DNA of 64,000 nt from positions 124,001 through 188,000 of the forward strand of contig JAZSJH010000006.1 in NCBI GenBank assembly GCA_045534265.1, written 5' to 3'. Of this stretch, positions 1 through 8,401 are shown one piece after another (position 1 is the first letter of the stretch; each line of letters starts with the position of its first letter). The stretch is from CAKVLS01 sp045534265 (GTDB lineage Bacteria > Bacillota > Clostridia > Christensenellales > UBA1242). The notes beneath the pieces are model-generated. The model saw only the letters and a program-made list of their open reading frames with translations. It had not been told where the DNA came from and did not search any database. The position numbers and the translations under genes were made by a program.

Positions 1-812
1 AAATCAATGACGATTTTTATGATGAGCTTGAGTTTATATTAATAAGCTCAGATATCGGTGCAGAAACATCAGCTACAATTATCGAAAACCTAAAACAAGA
101 GATCAAAAAACAAAAGATTTATAAGGCAGAAGAGGCAAAAAATGCCCTAAAGACTGTGCTTATTAATATTTTGGATAACGCCCCAAAATATGAGTGGGAA
201 TATCCACAAGTAATCTTGGTAGTTGGTGTAAATGGTGTTGGTAAAACAACTACTATCGGCAAGCTTTCTAATTATTTCAAAAAGAAAGGCAAATCTGTAA
301 CGCTTGTTGCGGGTGACACTTTTAGAGCGGCTGCTAGTGAGCAACTAAATGAGTGGGCAAAACGCAGTGATGTAAAAATTGTAAAACATACAGAAGGCGC
401 TGATGCTGCAGCTGTTGTATATGATGGTATTGCTAGTGCAAAAGCCAAAAAGACAGATGTTTTGATTGTAGATACTGCTGGTAGACTTCATACCAAAGTA
501 AACCTTATGGAAGAGCTTAAGAAAATTGGTAGAGTAATTGGCAGAGAATGGGAAGAAGCAAACGTTTGTAACCTTATTGTACTAGATGCAACAATCGGTC
601 AAAACTCAATTTCTCAAGTTAACGCTTTCAAAGACGCTGTTGGTATAGATGGTATCGTTCTTACTAAACTTGATGGAACAAGTAAAGGCGGAGTAGTATT
701 TTCTATTGTTCAAGAGCTTAATGTTCCAGTTTGCTTTATCGGTGTTGGCGAAGGAATTGACGATTTGGACGAGTTTAATAGTGAAGAGTTTGTTTCTGCT
801 ATTTTAGACTAA
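1..812 (+). CDS. ftsY: Signal recognition particle receptor FtsY (5' end cut by window)
   Basis: GTPase that docks the SRP-ribosome complex at the membrane for co-translational insertion. The frame is open from base 3, so the gene starts outside the window. The visible 269 residues hold the end of the N domain and the whole G domain: P-loop GVNGVGKTTT, the insertion-box motif DTFRAAA, DTAGRLH, and the TKLDGTSKGG guanine-recognition motif, ending in a typical FtsY C-terminus. Its partner Ffh is encoded 420 bases downstream, the classic ftsY-ylxM-ffh order. No acidic A domain can be judged because the 5' part is missing. Confidence 0.97.
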   Translation, partial: INDDFYDELEFILISSDIGAETSATIIENLKQEIKKQKIYKAEEAKNALKTVLINILDNAPKYEWEYPQVILVVGVNGVGKTTTIGKLSNYFKKKGKSVTLVAGDTFRAAASEQLNEWAKRSDVKIVKHTEGADAAAVVYDGIASAKAKKTDVLIVDTAGRLHTKVNLMEELKKIGRVIGREWEEANVCNLIVLDATIGQNSISQVNAFKDAVGIDGIVLTKLDGTSKGGVVFSIVQELNVPVCFIGVGEGIDDLDEFNSEEFVSAILD

Positions 813-841
813 TTTTTTAAGCAAAAAATCAAAATTTATGC

Positions 842-870
842 TTGACAAAATATATATATAGGTATATACT
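842..870 (+). promoter_or_regulatory. Sigma-A-type promoter for ylxM-ffh
   Basis: TTGACA (842-847), a 17-base spacer and TATACT (865-870), close to the vegetative consensus. It lies in the ftsY-ylxM gap, so ylxM-ffh can be transcribed independently of ftsY. Confidence 0.8.
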
Positions 871-872
871 AT

Positions 873-892
873 GTAAAGTAAGTTTACTTTAC
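873..892 (+). promoter_or_regulatory. Perfect inverted repeat at the ylxM transcription start (operator-like)
   Basis: GTAAAGTAA (873-881) and TTACTTTAC (884-892) are exact inverted copies separated by two bases. The repeat begins two bases after the -10 box, so it would cover the transcription start, and it ends right before the ylxM Shine-Dalgarno. The position suits a repressor site; the regulator is unknown. Confidence 0.55.
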
Positions 893-904
893 AAGGAGCA
901 AGTT

Positions 905-1234
905 ATGAATATTACTCAACAATTTAATAGTAGTATGTTGTTTGAGTTTTATGGTAATTTGCTTACCGACAAACAAAAAAATATGCTTACTGACTTTTTG
1001 GACAACAATTTATCTTTGACCGAAATTGCCGAAAGTTATGGGGTTACTAGACAGGCTGCTAATGACCTTATAAAAAGAACTTTGAAAGTGCTAGAAAATT
1101 ATGAAGATAAACTAGGGCTTTTGAGAAGATTTAACGCAATAAAGGAAAAAGTAAATATCACTATTGACTGCATAGAAAATAGTGACACCCAAAAAGCCAA
1201 AGCTAACTTAAATAGTATTTTGGAGGATTTTTGA
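905..1234 (+). CDS. ylxM: YlxM family helix-turn-helix protein associated with SRP genes
   Basis: A 109-residue all-helical protein of the UPF0122/YlxM family, found next to ffh in Firmicutes and thought to modulate SRP. An N-terminal sigma-like helix-turn-helix is visible (LSLTEIAESYGVTRQAANDL, about residues 39-58). I start it at ATG 905 because AAGGAG lies just upstream; a longer reading from 842 would begin inside the promoter. The stop overlaps the ffh start (TGATG), indicating translational coupling. The DNA-binding appearance makes it a possible, unproven, ligand for the palindrome in its own promoter. Confidence 0.93.
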   Translation: MNITQQFNSSMLFEFYGNLLTDKQKNMLTDFLDNNLSLTEIAESYGVTRQAANDLIKRTLKVLENYEDKLGLLRRFNAIKEKVNITIDCIENSDTQKAKANLNSILEDF

Positions 1235-2556
1235 TGGGACTTTTTGAAGGGCTATCTACTAGACTTAACCATATCTTTAGTAAACTTACCAAAAGAGGTC
1301 GTCTAACTGAGCTAGAAATCAAAGAAGCTATGAGAGAAGTTCGTGTTGCACTTCTTGAGGCAGACGTAAACTTTATGGTAGCAAAAAAGTTTGTAGCTAG
1401 TGTTAGCGAAAAAGCTATTGGTCAAAATATTCTAGAAAGCTTGACTCCAGGTCAACAAGTAATCAAGATTGTTAACGAAGAATTAACAGCGCTTATGGGT
1501 AGCAGTAATTCAAAACTACTAGTAAGTTCTAATCTTCCTACAGTTATTATGATGTGTGGACTTCAAGGTGCAGGTAAAACTACTATGTGTGGTAAACTTG
1601 CTATGCACCTAAAATCTCAAGGCAAAAAGCCATTACTTGTAGCGGGAGACATATACAGACCTGCAGCGATTTCACAACTTCAAGTTGTAGGAAAGACTGC
1701 AAATGTAGAAGTTTTTGAAAAGGGAACTCAAAGCCCTGTAAAGACTGCAAAACAAGCTATAGAATATGCAAACAAAATGATGTATGACACAGTTATTATC
1801 GATACTGCAGGTCGTCTTTCTATCAATGAAGAATTGATGAACGAACTAAAGGAAATCAAAAAAGCTGTAAATCCTACTGAGATTTTGCTAACAGTTGACT
1901 CTATGCTTGGTCAAGAGAGCGTAGGTGTTGCAGAAAAATTTAATAGTGACTTAGATATTACTGGCGTAATACTTACGAAATTAGATGGCGACACTAGAGG
2001 CGGTGCGGCACTTTCTATTAGAGAAGTAACCGGCAAACCTATCAAATTCTGCGGTGTAGGCGAAAAGATTGGTGATTTGGAGCCATTCTATCCAGATCGT
2101 ATGGCATCAAGAATACTTGGTATGGGTGATGTTTTGACACTTATCGAAAAAGCCCAAACTGCAGTAGATGAAAAACAAGCAAAAGAACTAGAAAAGAAGT
2201 TCAAAGAAAACAGCTTCAACTTTGAAGACTATTTGGTACAAATGGAAAATATGAGCAAAATGGGAGATATCAACGACCTTATTGCTATGATACCGGGAGC
2301 AGCAAATAAGCTGAAAGGTATGAAGGTAGACGAAAGAGAACTTATCAAAAACAAAGCAATCGTACAAAGTATGACCAAAAAGGAAAGAAGAAATCCTGAC
2401 CTTATCAAAGCTTCCCAAAAGAGAAGAATTGCTCAAGGTAGCGGTACTCAAATACAAGATGTAAATAGATTGCTAAAACAATTTGAACAAAGCAAAGAAC
2501 TTATGAAGCAGCTAAACGGTAAACGCAAAGGCGGTATGTTCAAAGGCTTGTTCTAA
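1234..2556 (+). CDS. ffh: Signal recognition particle protein Ffh (SRP54)
   Basis: GTPase and RNA-binding subunit of SRP, 440 residues, full length. N domain (about 1-90), G domain with GLQGAGKTT, DIYRPAA, DTAGRLS and TKLDGDTRGG, then a methionine-rich M domain (about 300-435) with the RRIAQGSGT motif that binds SRP RNA. Start at ATG 1234, which overlaps the ylxM stop and has GGAGGA upstream at 1222-1227; a TTG one codon earlier is less likely. The 4.5S/6S SRP RNA is not in this window. Confidence 0.98.
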   Translation: MGLFEGLSTRLNHIFSKLTKRGRLTELEIKEAMREVRVALLEADVNFMVAKKFVASVSEKAIGQNILESLTPGQQVIKIVNEELTALMGSSNSKLLVSSNLPTVIMMCGLQGAGKTTMCGKLAMHLKSQGKKPLLVAGDIYRPAAISQLQVVGKTANVEVFEKGTQSPVKTAKQAIEYANKMMYDTVIIDTAGRLSINEELMNELKEIKKAVNPTEILLTVDSMLGQESVGVAEKFNSDLDITGVILTKLDGDTRGGAALSIREVTGKPIKFCGVGEKIGDLEPFYPDRMASRILGMGDVLTLIEKAQTAVDEKQAKELEKKFKENSFNFEDYLVQMENMSKMGDINDLIAMIPGAANKLKGMKVDERELIKNKAIVQSMTKKERRNPDLIKASQKRRIAQGSGTQIQDVNRLLKQFEQSKELMKQLNGKRKGGMFKGLF

Positions 2557-2621
2557 ACAACTTACTTTGTTACTAACTAATAAATTAGTAAAATATATAA
2601 AAACATAAAGGAGAAATACAA

Positions 2622-2921
2622 ATGGCAGTTAAAATTAGACTAACAAGAATGGGAGATAAAAAATCTCCATTTTATAGAGTAGTTGTTGCTGATTCTAGAA
2701 CAGCTAGAGATGGCAAAGTTATCGATACTCTTGGATTTTTCAACCCACTAAACGAAGAAATCAAAATCGACAACGAAAAAGCAACAAAATGGATTGCTAA
2801 CGGTGCTCAACCAACTGAAACTGCAAGAACTATTCTTGTAAAGAGCGGTGCTGTTAAAGACCCAAAACCATACACTTCTAAAAAAGTTACTGCTCCTAAA
2901 AAAGAATCTAAAAACGCTTAA
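2622..2921 (+). CDS. rpsP: 30S ribosomal protein S16
   Basis: 99-residue S16 (bS16), a small-subunit assembly protein. The N-terminus MAVKIRLTRMGDKKSPFYR is diagnostic, followed by the conserved VVADSRTARDG segment. The lysine-rich tail (residues 85-99) is slightly longer than the minimal family. Shine-Dalgarno AAGGAG at 2608-2613. It sits between ffh and khpA, as in many Firmicutes. Confidence 0.98.
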   Translation: MAVKIRLTRMGDKKSPFYRVVVADSRTARDGKVIDTLGFFNPLNEEIKIDNEKATKWIANGAQPTETARTILVKSGAVKDPKPYTSKKVTAPKKESKNA

Positions 2922-2940
2922 TAGATAGGAGTAAGGGAAT

Positions 2941-3171
2941 ATGGAAAATTTTGTTAAAGTAATTATCGAAAATTTGGTAGATAACAAAGACCAAGTGCAG
3001 GTTTCAACAGAACTAGACGGCAAGACTATCATTATCAATGTAAAAGTAGCCGAAAGTGATGCTGGTAAAGTTATTGGCAAAAACGGAAAAGTTGTTCAAA
3101 GCATCAGAACAATCGTTCGTTCTGTTTCTGCAAAAACTAAGAAAAGATATGTTGTAAAAGTAGTATCTTAA
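2941..3171 (+). CDS. khpA: KH-domain RNA-binding protein KhpA
   Basis: 76-residue single KH domain protein (YlqC/KhpA), an RNA chaperone-like factor that pairs with KhpB in Firmicutes. The type II KH GxxG loop is visible as IGKNGK (about residues 43-48) in the context SDAGKVIGKNGKVVQSIR. It follows rpsP by 19 bases with AGGAGTAAGGG upstream and is closed by a clear terminator, so rpsP-khpA ends one transcription unit. KhpB is not in the window. Confidence 0.95.
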   Translation: MENFVKVIIENLVDNKDQVQVSTELDGKTIIINVKVAESDAGKVIGKNGKVVQSIRTIVRSVSAKTKKRYVVKVVS

Positions 3172-3180
3172 TATTTTTAG

Positions 3181-3207
3181 CCACTAAACATTGTTTAGTG
3201 GTTTTTT
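3181..3207 (+). terminator. Intrinsic terminator after khpA
   Basis: CCACTAAAC (3181-3189) pairs with GTTTAGTGG (3193-3201) around a three-base loop and is followed by a run of six T. Confidence 0.85.
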
Positions 3208-3299
3208 ATTTGTAGATATTTTACAATTGTCAAAAGGAAATTTACTTACATAGTTTATTTTTTTATATTTTTGTGTTAATATGTCTTTAGGAGAAAAAT

Positions 3300-3797
3300 A
3301 TGGATTTATTAAAGATTGCAAAAGTTCTAAAGCCACAAGGCATAAAAGGTGAGATGAAACTAGAGCCTATTATCAAAGATATGGATTTTTTCAAAACTCT
3401 TAAATATGTGATTATAAATGGCAAAACTTATAATATAAAATCAGCAACCTCAAGACAAGGCTTTGCTTATATTATGGTAGAGGGCATTGTCGAGCCAAAT
3501 GGCGTAGAGGCTTTGCGTAACAAAATTGTTGAGATAAAAAGAGAAGATGGGCCAGTACTTGCCGAGCAAGAATTTTTTATCGAAGATATGATAGGTGTAA
3601 AAGTTTTTGACGAAAACGGCGTTGAGTATGGCGAAATTACTGATATCGCACAATACGGCGCTGCTGATGTTTATACTATGGTAGGAAGAAGAGGAGTACA
3701 TACTTTTCCTTTTGTAAAAGATATGGTTATATCTGCAGATATGTCAGCAAAAACTATGGTAGTTAAAGCCGAAAGACTAAAAGAGGTTATGATATGA
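3300..3797 (+). CDS. rimM: 16S rRNA processing protein RimM
   Basis: 165-residue 30S maturation factor that binds ribosomal protein S19. The N-terminal RimM barrel starts IAKVLKPQGIKGEMKL (residues 6-21), and the C-terminal PRC-type barrel carries EFFIEDMIGVKVFDENG and the FPFVKDMVISAD segment. Shine-Dalgarno AGGAG ends 7 bases before ATG 3300. The last codon overlaps the trmD start (ATGA), the usual rimM-trmD coupling. Confidence 0.96.
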   Translation: MDLLKIAKVLKPQGIKGEMKLEPIIKDMDFFKTLKYVIINGKTYNIKSATSRQGFAYIMVEGIVEPNGVEALRNKIVEIKREDGPVLAEQEFFIEDMIGVKVFDENGVEYGEITDIAQYGAADVYTMVGRRGVHTFPFVKDMVISADMSAKTMVVKAERLKEVMI

Positions 3798-4468
3798 GAA
3801 TAGATATTTTGACTCTATTTCCTGAAATGTTTGAAAATCTAAAAATGAGCATTTTGGGTAAAGCTCAAGAAAAAAACTTAATAACTGTAAATCTAGTTAA
3901 TATAAGAGATTTTTCTAAAGACAAACACAAAAAGTGTGATGATTACCCATTTGGTGGTGGAGCGGGTATGCTTATGACTCCACAACCACTTTATGACGCA
4001 ATTATGTCTGTTAAAACTGAAGAATCTTATGTAATATATATGTCTCCAAGAGGCAATGTTTTGACTGGTAAAAAGGTTATAAACTACGCAAAAACTTATA
4101 AACATCTTATTGTTGTTTGCGGTCATTATGAAGGTATAGACCAAAGAGTTATTGACCTTTGTATAGACGAAGAAGTGTCAATCGGCGACTATGTTTTGAC
4201 AGGGGGAGAACTACCTGCTATGGTGCTAGTCGACTCTGTTTCAAGATATGTTGACGGGGTTTTATCTGAAGGTTCTACGGACGAAGAGAGCTTTTCCAAT
4301 AATTTACTCGAATATCCACAATATACCCGTCCTGCCGAATTTATGGGGCTTAAAGTGCCTGATGTGCTTGTATCTGGCAATCACGAAAAGGTAAGAGAGT
4401 GGAGATACGAGCAAAGTGTCAAAATTACAAAAGAGCGTAGACCAGATTTATTAAAAAAGGAAGATTAA
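3794..4468 (+). CDS. trmD: tRNA (guanine-37-N1)-methyltransferase TrmD
   Basis: Methylates G37 of tRNAs reading CNN-type codons and prevents frameshifting. 224 residues, SPOUT trefoil-knot fold: the SAM-binding knot is represented by VCGHYEGIDQRV and IGDYVLTGGELPAM, and the conserved start is MRIDILTLFPEMFE. C-terminal domain includes YPQYTRPAEFMG and the VLVSGNHEKVREWR motif. In most relatives rplS follows; here rbgA follows after a 1-base gap and rplS lies 3.6 kb away. Confidence 0.98.
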   Translation: MRIDILTLFPEMFENLKMSILGKAQEKNLITVNLVNIRDFSKDKHKKCDDYPFGGGAGMLMTPQPLYDAIMSVKTEESYVIYMSPRGNVLTGKKVINYAKTYKHLIVVCGHYEGIDQRVIDLCIDEEVSIGDYVLTGGELPAMVLVDSVSRYVDGVLSEGSTDEESFSNNLLEYPQYTRPAEFMGLKVPDVLVSGNHEKVREWRYEQSVKITKERRPDLLKKED

Positions 4469-4469
4469 A

Positions 4470-5315
4470 ATGACTATACAATGGTTTCCGGGTCATATGA
4501 CTAAGACCTTTAGACTTATAGAACAAGATATAAAAGTTGTAGATGTGATTATTTATGTTTTGGATAGTAGAGCACCTTATTCTACAGTAAACCCAAAACT
4601 ATCTAGTATGTCACAAAACAAACCTATTATATATGTACTAAACAAAGCAGACCTTGTAGATGAGCAAGAGCTAAACAAATGGATTTCTCACTTTACAACA
4701 AATAATTCAACTGCTATAGCACTTGATAGTACAACATCAAATTCAACCAGAGTTCTTGTTCCGATAATAAGAAAACTTTTGGAAGAAAAGATAGAAAAAG
4801 CAAAAGCAAAAAATATAAACAAGATAATAAGAACTATGGTTGTAGGTGTGCCAAATACAGGTAAGTCAACTTTAGTTAATAACCTATGTGGTAAAGCAAG
4901 AACAAAAACCGGCAATAAGCCAGGTGTTACTCGTGGCAAACAATGGGTTACTATAGATAATGGTATTGAAGTTCTTGATATGCCGGGTACTTTGTGGCCT
5001 AGTTTTGACGATAAAATTGTAGCCCAGCATTTGGCTTATTTGGGCTCAATTAAAGATGATGTTTTAGATATCGAAAACCTTGCTTTTGACTTTATAAATG
5101 AATTTAAGGGCGGCAAAAATGATATTTTTGAGCAAAGATATGGAGTTGAAACTGAAGGTAAAGAAACTATCGAAATATTTGATGAAATATGCCTTGCAAA
5201 GAAATGCGTTTTGAAAGGAAACGAGCCTGATTATGAAAGATGCGCTCGTATGATAATTGATGACTTTAGAAAGGGTAGATTTGGAAAAATCATTTTAGAT
5301 AAGTATGCAAAATAA
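4470..5315 (+). CDS. rbgA: Ribosome biogenesis GTPase RbgA (YlqF)
   Basis: 281-residue circularly permuted GTPase required for late 50S assembly. The family start IQWFPGHMTK is present; G motifs appear in permuted order, with NKADL (G4) near residue 59 preceding the P-loop GVPNTGKST (G1) and DMPGT (G3). A C-terminal helical domain ends in KGRFGKIILD. It starts one base after the trmD stop and overlaps rnhB by 11 bases, so all are in one operon. Confidence 0.97.
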   Translation: MTIQWFPGHMTKTFRLIEQDIKVVDVIIYVLDSRAPYSTVNPKLSSMSQNKPIIYVLNKADLVDEQELNKWISHFTTNNSTAIALDSTTSNSTRVLVPIIRKLLEEKIEKAKAKNINKIIRTMVVGVPNTGKSTLVNNLCGKARTKTGNKPGVTRGKQWVTIDNGIEVLDMPGTLWPSFDDKIVAQHLAYLGSIKDDVLDIENLAFDFINEFKGGKNDIFEQRYGVETEGKETIEIFDEICLAKKCVLKGNEPDYERCARMIIDDFRKGRFGKIILDKYAK

Positions 5316-5916
5316 TATGTTTGAGTATGAAAATCAATACAAAAATTTAGGCTTAGTTGCGGGACTTGATGAAGCGGGCAGAGGGCCTCTTGCAGGACCT
5401 GTAGTTGTTGCTGTTGTTATTATGCCACTTGAGGAAGACAAGATAATAGATGGCATAAATGATAGTAAAAAACTAACTCCAAAAAAGAGAGAAGCCTTGT
5501 TTGAAAAAATAATAAACACCGCTATTGCTTACTCAATAGTAGAGGTTGATGAAACAACTATTGATGAGATAAATATTTTGGCTGCAACTAAATTAGGGGC
5601 AAAACAAGGGGTAAAAAACCTAAAAATTAAGCCAAAGGTGGTTTTGACTGATGCTCTTAACTTTGAGTGTGACATTCCGCTAGAGAGTATAATTAAGGGC
5701 GATAGCAAAAGTTACAACATAGCTGCAGCTAGTATTTTGGCTAAGGTGCATAGAGATAATCTTATGTGCAAGGTAGACTCTGTTTTTCCAGAATACAAAT
5801 TTGCCAAGCACAAAGGCTATGGCACAAAAGAGCATATTGAAGCTTTGAAAAAATACGGTCCAAGCCCTATTCATAGAAGAAGTTTTATTGGTCACTTTGT
5901 AGAGGTTGACAAGTGA
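5305..5916 (+). CDS. rnhB: Ribonuclease HII
   Basis: Removes ribonucleotides from DNA:RNA hybrids and genomic DNA. 203 residues. Catalytic DEDD-type acidic residues are visible in AGLDEAGRGPLAGP (D and E, about 20-21) and in KVVLTDAL, with the HKGYGTKEH motif near 170. The ATG at 5305 overlaps the end of rbgA; a second ATG at 5317 would also leave the catalytic domain intact, and neither has a strong Shine-Dalgarno. Confidence 0.96.
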   Translation: MQNNMFEYENQYKNLGLVAGLDEAGRGPLAGPVVVAVVIMPLEEDKIIDGINDSKKLTPKKREALFEKIINTAIAYSIVEVDETTIDEINILAATKLGAKQGVKNLKIKPKVVLTDALNFECDIPLESIIKGDSKSYNIAAASILAKVHRDNLMCKVDSVFPEYKFAKHKGYGTKEHIEALKKYGPSPIHRRSFIGHFVEVDK

Positions 5917-6251
5917 TAAATAAAAGAGTTGGAAATATTGGCGAAGCGGAGACTGTTGCCTTTTTGAAAGGTAAAGGTTATAAGATTGTAGAGCTTAACT
6001 ATACAAACAAAATTGGTGAAATTGATATTATTGCAAAAGATAAGCAAACTTTGGTTTTTGTAGAAGTAAAGTCAAGGTCTGGTGATAAGTTTGGTTTGGG
6101 GCGAGAAGCTGTTGACTTTCGCAAGCAACAAAAAATTAGACTCGTAGCTCAAGGTTATATCAAATACAAAAAGCTATTTGATGTAAGTTGCAGGTTTGAT
6201 GTGGTTGAGATTATGGGGGATAAAATTACTCACATAGAAAATGCCTTTTAG
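5913..6251 (+). CDS. YraN family endonuclease-like protein (UPF0102)
   Basis: 112-residue member of the UPF0102/YraN family, which has a restriction-endonuclease-like fold and no settled function. The family signature is clear: NIGEAETVAFLKGKGYKI, then IGEIDIIAKDK and VFVEVKSRSGDKFG, supplying the putative D-(E-x-K) site. It starts at GTG 5913 overlapping the rnhB stop; this rnhB-yraN order is common, and comM/dprA, its other usual neighbours, occur 2.4 kb downstream. Confidence 0.93.
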   Translation: MINKRVGNIGEAETVAFLKGKGYKIVELNYTNKIGEIDIIAKDKQTLVFVEVKSRSGDKFGLGREAVDFRKQQKIRLVAQGYIKYKKLFDVSCRFDVVEIMGDKITHIENAF

Positions 6252-6253
6252 AC

Positions 6254-6282
6254 TTGACAATAAAAAATTGATTTGTTATTAT
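6254..6282 (+). promoter_or_regulatory. Promoter of the tyrS T-box transcript
   Basis: TTGACA (6254-6259), 17-base spacer, TATTAT (6277-6282). It directly precedes the T-box leader. Confidence 0.75.
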
Positions 6283-6288
6283 AGTGAC

Positions 6289-6505
6289 ATCTTAATATTT
6301 GCGTTTGATGTGCAAACCAGTAGTTTTATATCTGGCAATTAGAGAAAAGCCGTTTGGTGCAAGGCTTTCAGGGGTATAAAATGAATTACATTGCTCGTAG
6401 CAAACATGCCTAAGGAAGATGGCAAAAGAGGTAATCGCAGAGATTATAAAATTAGGTGGTACCACGAAATATTTCGTCCTATGTAAGTTTTTACATAGGA
6501 TTTTT
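6289..6505 (+). promoter_or_regulatory. T-box riboswitch controlling tyrS
   Basis: Leader that senses uncharged tRNA-Tyr. Seen directly: an AGTA element early in stem I (around 6321), the distal AGAGA...TTGGTGCAA elements (about 6341-6363), a specifier region GAATTACA giving TAC (Tyr) at 6387-6389, the T-box AGGTGGTACCACG at 6454-6466, and a terminator stem TCCTATGTAA / TTTACATAGGA followed by TTTTTT to about 6506. The T-box bases TGGT fit a tRNA with discriminator A. Uncharged tRNA-Tyr would favour the antiterminator and raise tyrS expression. Confidence 0.93.
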
Positions 6506-6519
6506 TATTGGAGGAAATT

Positions 6520-7773
6520 ATGAAAAAAGTAGACACAAATTTATTTAATGAACTAAAGGAAAGAGGACTTTTGTACCAATGTACAGATGAAGAAGCTTTG
6601 AAAAAGGCTTTAGAGTCTGGCACTCCTATCACATTATACGAAGGAACTGACCCTACTGCAGATAGTTTGCATATTGGTCACTGTGTTCCTTACTGCATTT
6701 TAAGAAGATTCCAAAAAGCAGGTCACAAAGTACTTCTTCTTATGGGCGGAGCTACTGCTTGTGTAGGTGATCCTAGCGGAAGAACTGAACTTCGTAAAAT
6801 GATGACAAAAGAGCAAATCGCAGCAAATATCGAAAAAATCAAAAACACTCTAAAAGTATTTCTTGATTTTGATGGCGAAAACCCAGCAATTATCGTAAAC
6901 AATGCTGACTGGTTCAAAGGCTATGACTACATTGATTTTATGAGAGAAATCGGCGTTCATTTTAATGTAAACAAGATGCTTTCTAACGAAATCTATGCAA
7001 GTCGTATCGAAGAGGGCGGCCTTACATTTTTTGAAATGGGTTATATGCTTATGCAAGCGTATGACTTTATCCACCTAAATCGTGAATATGGTTGCACACT
7101 TCAATATGGTGGTGGTGACCAATGGGGTAATATTGTTGCTGGTGTAGAGCTTCAAAGAAAACTAAACTTTGCAAATGGCACAGATGTATCTTTGATTGGT
7201 GCAACAAACCCATTACTTCTAACACCAGAAGGTAAGAAAATGGGTAAAACTGAAAAAGGCGCTATTTGGATTGATAAAGACAAAATCTCAGCATATGACT
7301 TTTACCAAGGTGTATACCAAACTCCAGACGCTTGTGTTGAAATGATGTTTGCACTATTTACTGATGTTCCAATGGACGAAGTAAGAAGACTTGTAAAAGA
7401 AGATATTGTTAATGCAAAGAAAGTATTAAGCTACGAAGTTACACGCTTTGTAAGGGGCGAAGAAGACGCCAAAAAGGCTCAAGAAGCAACTTCTGCATTG
7501 TTTGGTGGCGGTGTAGATATGTCTAACGTTCCTACTGTAAAAATCGACAAAGCAATTTTTAATAACACTGTTACAGCTGTTGATTTTGTAACTACAATTA
7601 CAGGATTTGTTGGTGGAAAGTCAGAAGCAAGAAGACTTATTGACCAAGGCGGAATTACAATCGGCGATAAAAAACCAGCAAACTTTGCCGAACCCGTTAC
7701 ACTTGATGTGTTTACTGATGGTTATGTTATCCTTAAAAAAGGCAAAAAGAACTTCCTTAAAGTTGAAATCTAA
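6520..7773 (+). CDS. tyrS: Tyrosyl-tRNA synthetase
   Basis: Class I aminoacyl-tRNA synthetase, 417 residues from ATG 6520 (GGAGG at 6510-6514). Visible: the HIGH motif in SLHIGHCVPY, the tyrosine-binding TyrRS signature YEGTDPTADS, GGGDQWGN, the KMSKS loop as KKMGKTEKGAIW, and a C-terminal S4-like domain starting at about residue 345 (GGKSEARRLIDQGGI). The T-box with a TAC specifier independently supports the Tyr assignment. A terminator follows, so tyrS is monocistronic. Confidence 0.98.
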   Translation: MKKVDTNLFNELKERGLLYQCTDEEALKKALESGTPITLYEGTDPTADSLHIGHCVPYCILRRFQKAGHKVLLLMGGATACVGDPSGRTELRKMMTKEQIAANIEKIKNTLKVFLDFDGENPAIIVNNADWFKGYDYIDFMREIGVHFNVNKMLSNEIYASRIEEGGLTFFEMGYMLMQAYDFIHLNREYGCTLQYGGGDQWGNIVAGVELQRKLNFANGTDVSLIGATNPLLLTPEGKKMGKTEKGAIWIDKDKISAYDFYQGVYQTPDACVEMMFALFTDVPMDEVRRLVKEDIVNAKKVLSYEVTRFVRGEEDAKKAQEATSALFGGGVDMSNVPTVKIDKAIFNNTVTAVDFVTTITGFVGGKSEARRLIDQGGITIGDKKPANFAEPVTLDVFTDGYVILKKGKKNFLKVEI

Positions 7774-7784
7774 TAAAAAATATA

Positions 7785-7815
7785 AAAAGAAGGCAAAAAA
7801 TCTACCTTCTTTTTT
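7785..7815 (+). terminator. Intrinsic terminator after tyrS
   Basis: AAAAGAAGG (7785-7793) pairs with CCTTCTTTT (7805-7813), continuing into a T run. Confidence 0.8.
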
Positions 7816-7938
7816 GTTTGTATAAAAATTTACTATATTTTGATTTTCCGCTTAAATTTTGTTATTTTTTGTCAAAAAATGTTAAAAATTGCACAAAATA
7901 ATTTATACAAAATATTCTTAAAATTTTTGAAAAAGTAC

Positions 7939-7967
7939 TTGCAATTTATATATATATCGTGTATAAT
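7939..7967 (+). promoter_or_regulatory. rplS promoter
   Basis: TTGCAA (7939-7944), 17-base spacer, TATAAT (7962-7967). Confidence 0.75.
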
Positions 7968-7974
7968 AATTTTC

Positions 7975-8049
7975 GACTTCGGATGGTCCTCTGCCATTTT
8001 GTATGATTTGTAGGCATGAACATTTAGTTTAGATAGGGAGGTATAAGTC
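7975..8049 (+). promoter_or_regulatory. Structured rplS leader, candidate L19 autoregulatory element
   Basis: The leader can fold so that GACTT (7975-7979) pairs with AAGTC (8045-8049) and TGCC (7992-7995) with GGCA (8013-8016). CCTC (7988-7991) is complementary to GAGG (8038-8041) of the Shine-Dalgarno. This would close the ribosome binding site, as expected for feedback by L19. L19 leader RNAs are a known class; I did not match this one to a consensus. Confidence 0.45.
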
Positions 8050-8052
8050 ACA

Positions 8053-8394
8053 ATGAATCTTATCGATATCATCGAAAAAGAGAATCTTAAGGCTAATGTT
8101 CCAGAATTTGGAATCGGCGATACTGTAAAAGTATATGTTAAGATTATCGAAGGTAACAAAGAAAGAATCCAAGTATTCGAAGGCGTTGTTATCGCTAGAA
8201 AGAACGGTAGTGTAAGAGAATCTTTCACTGTTAGACGTCTTTCATTTGGTGTTGGCGTAGAGAGAACTTTCCCAATCCACAGCCCAAAAATTGACAAAAT
8301 TGAGGTTGTTAAGAAAGGTAAAGTTAGAAGAGCTAAATTGTTCTACCTAAGAGAAAGAACAGGTAACGCTGCCAAGATTAAAGAACAAAGATAA
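8053..8394 (+). CDS. rplS: 50S ribosomal protein L19
   Basis: 113-residue bL19, located at the 30S-50S interface. Recognised by FGIGDTVKVYVKI, RIQVFEGVVIARK, the SFTVRRLSFGVGVERTFP core and IDKIEVVKKGKVRRAKLFYL. Most Firmicutes keep rplS between trmD and rbgA; here it is a separate unit with its own promoter, leader and terminator. Confidence 0.98.
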   Translation: MNLIDIIEKENLKANVPEFGIGDTVKVYVKIIEGNKERIQVFEGVVIARKNGSVRESFTVRRLSFGVGVERTFPIHSPKIDKIEVVKKGKVRRAKLFYLRERTGNAAKIKEQR

Positions 8395-8401
8395 CAAATT
8401 A

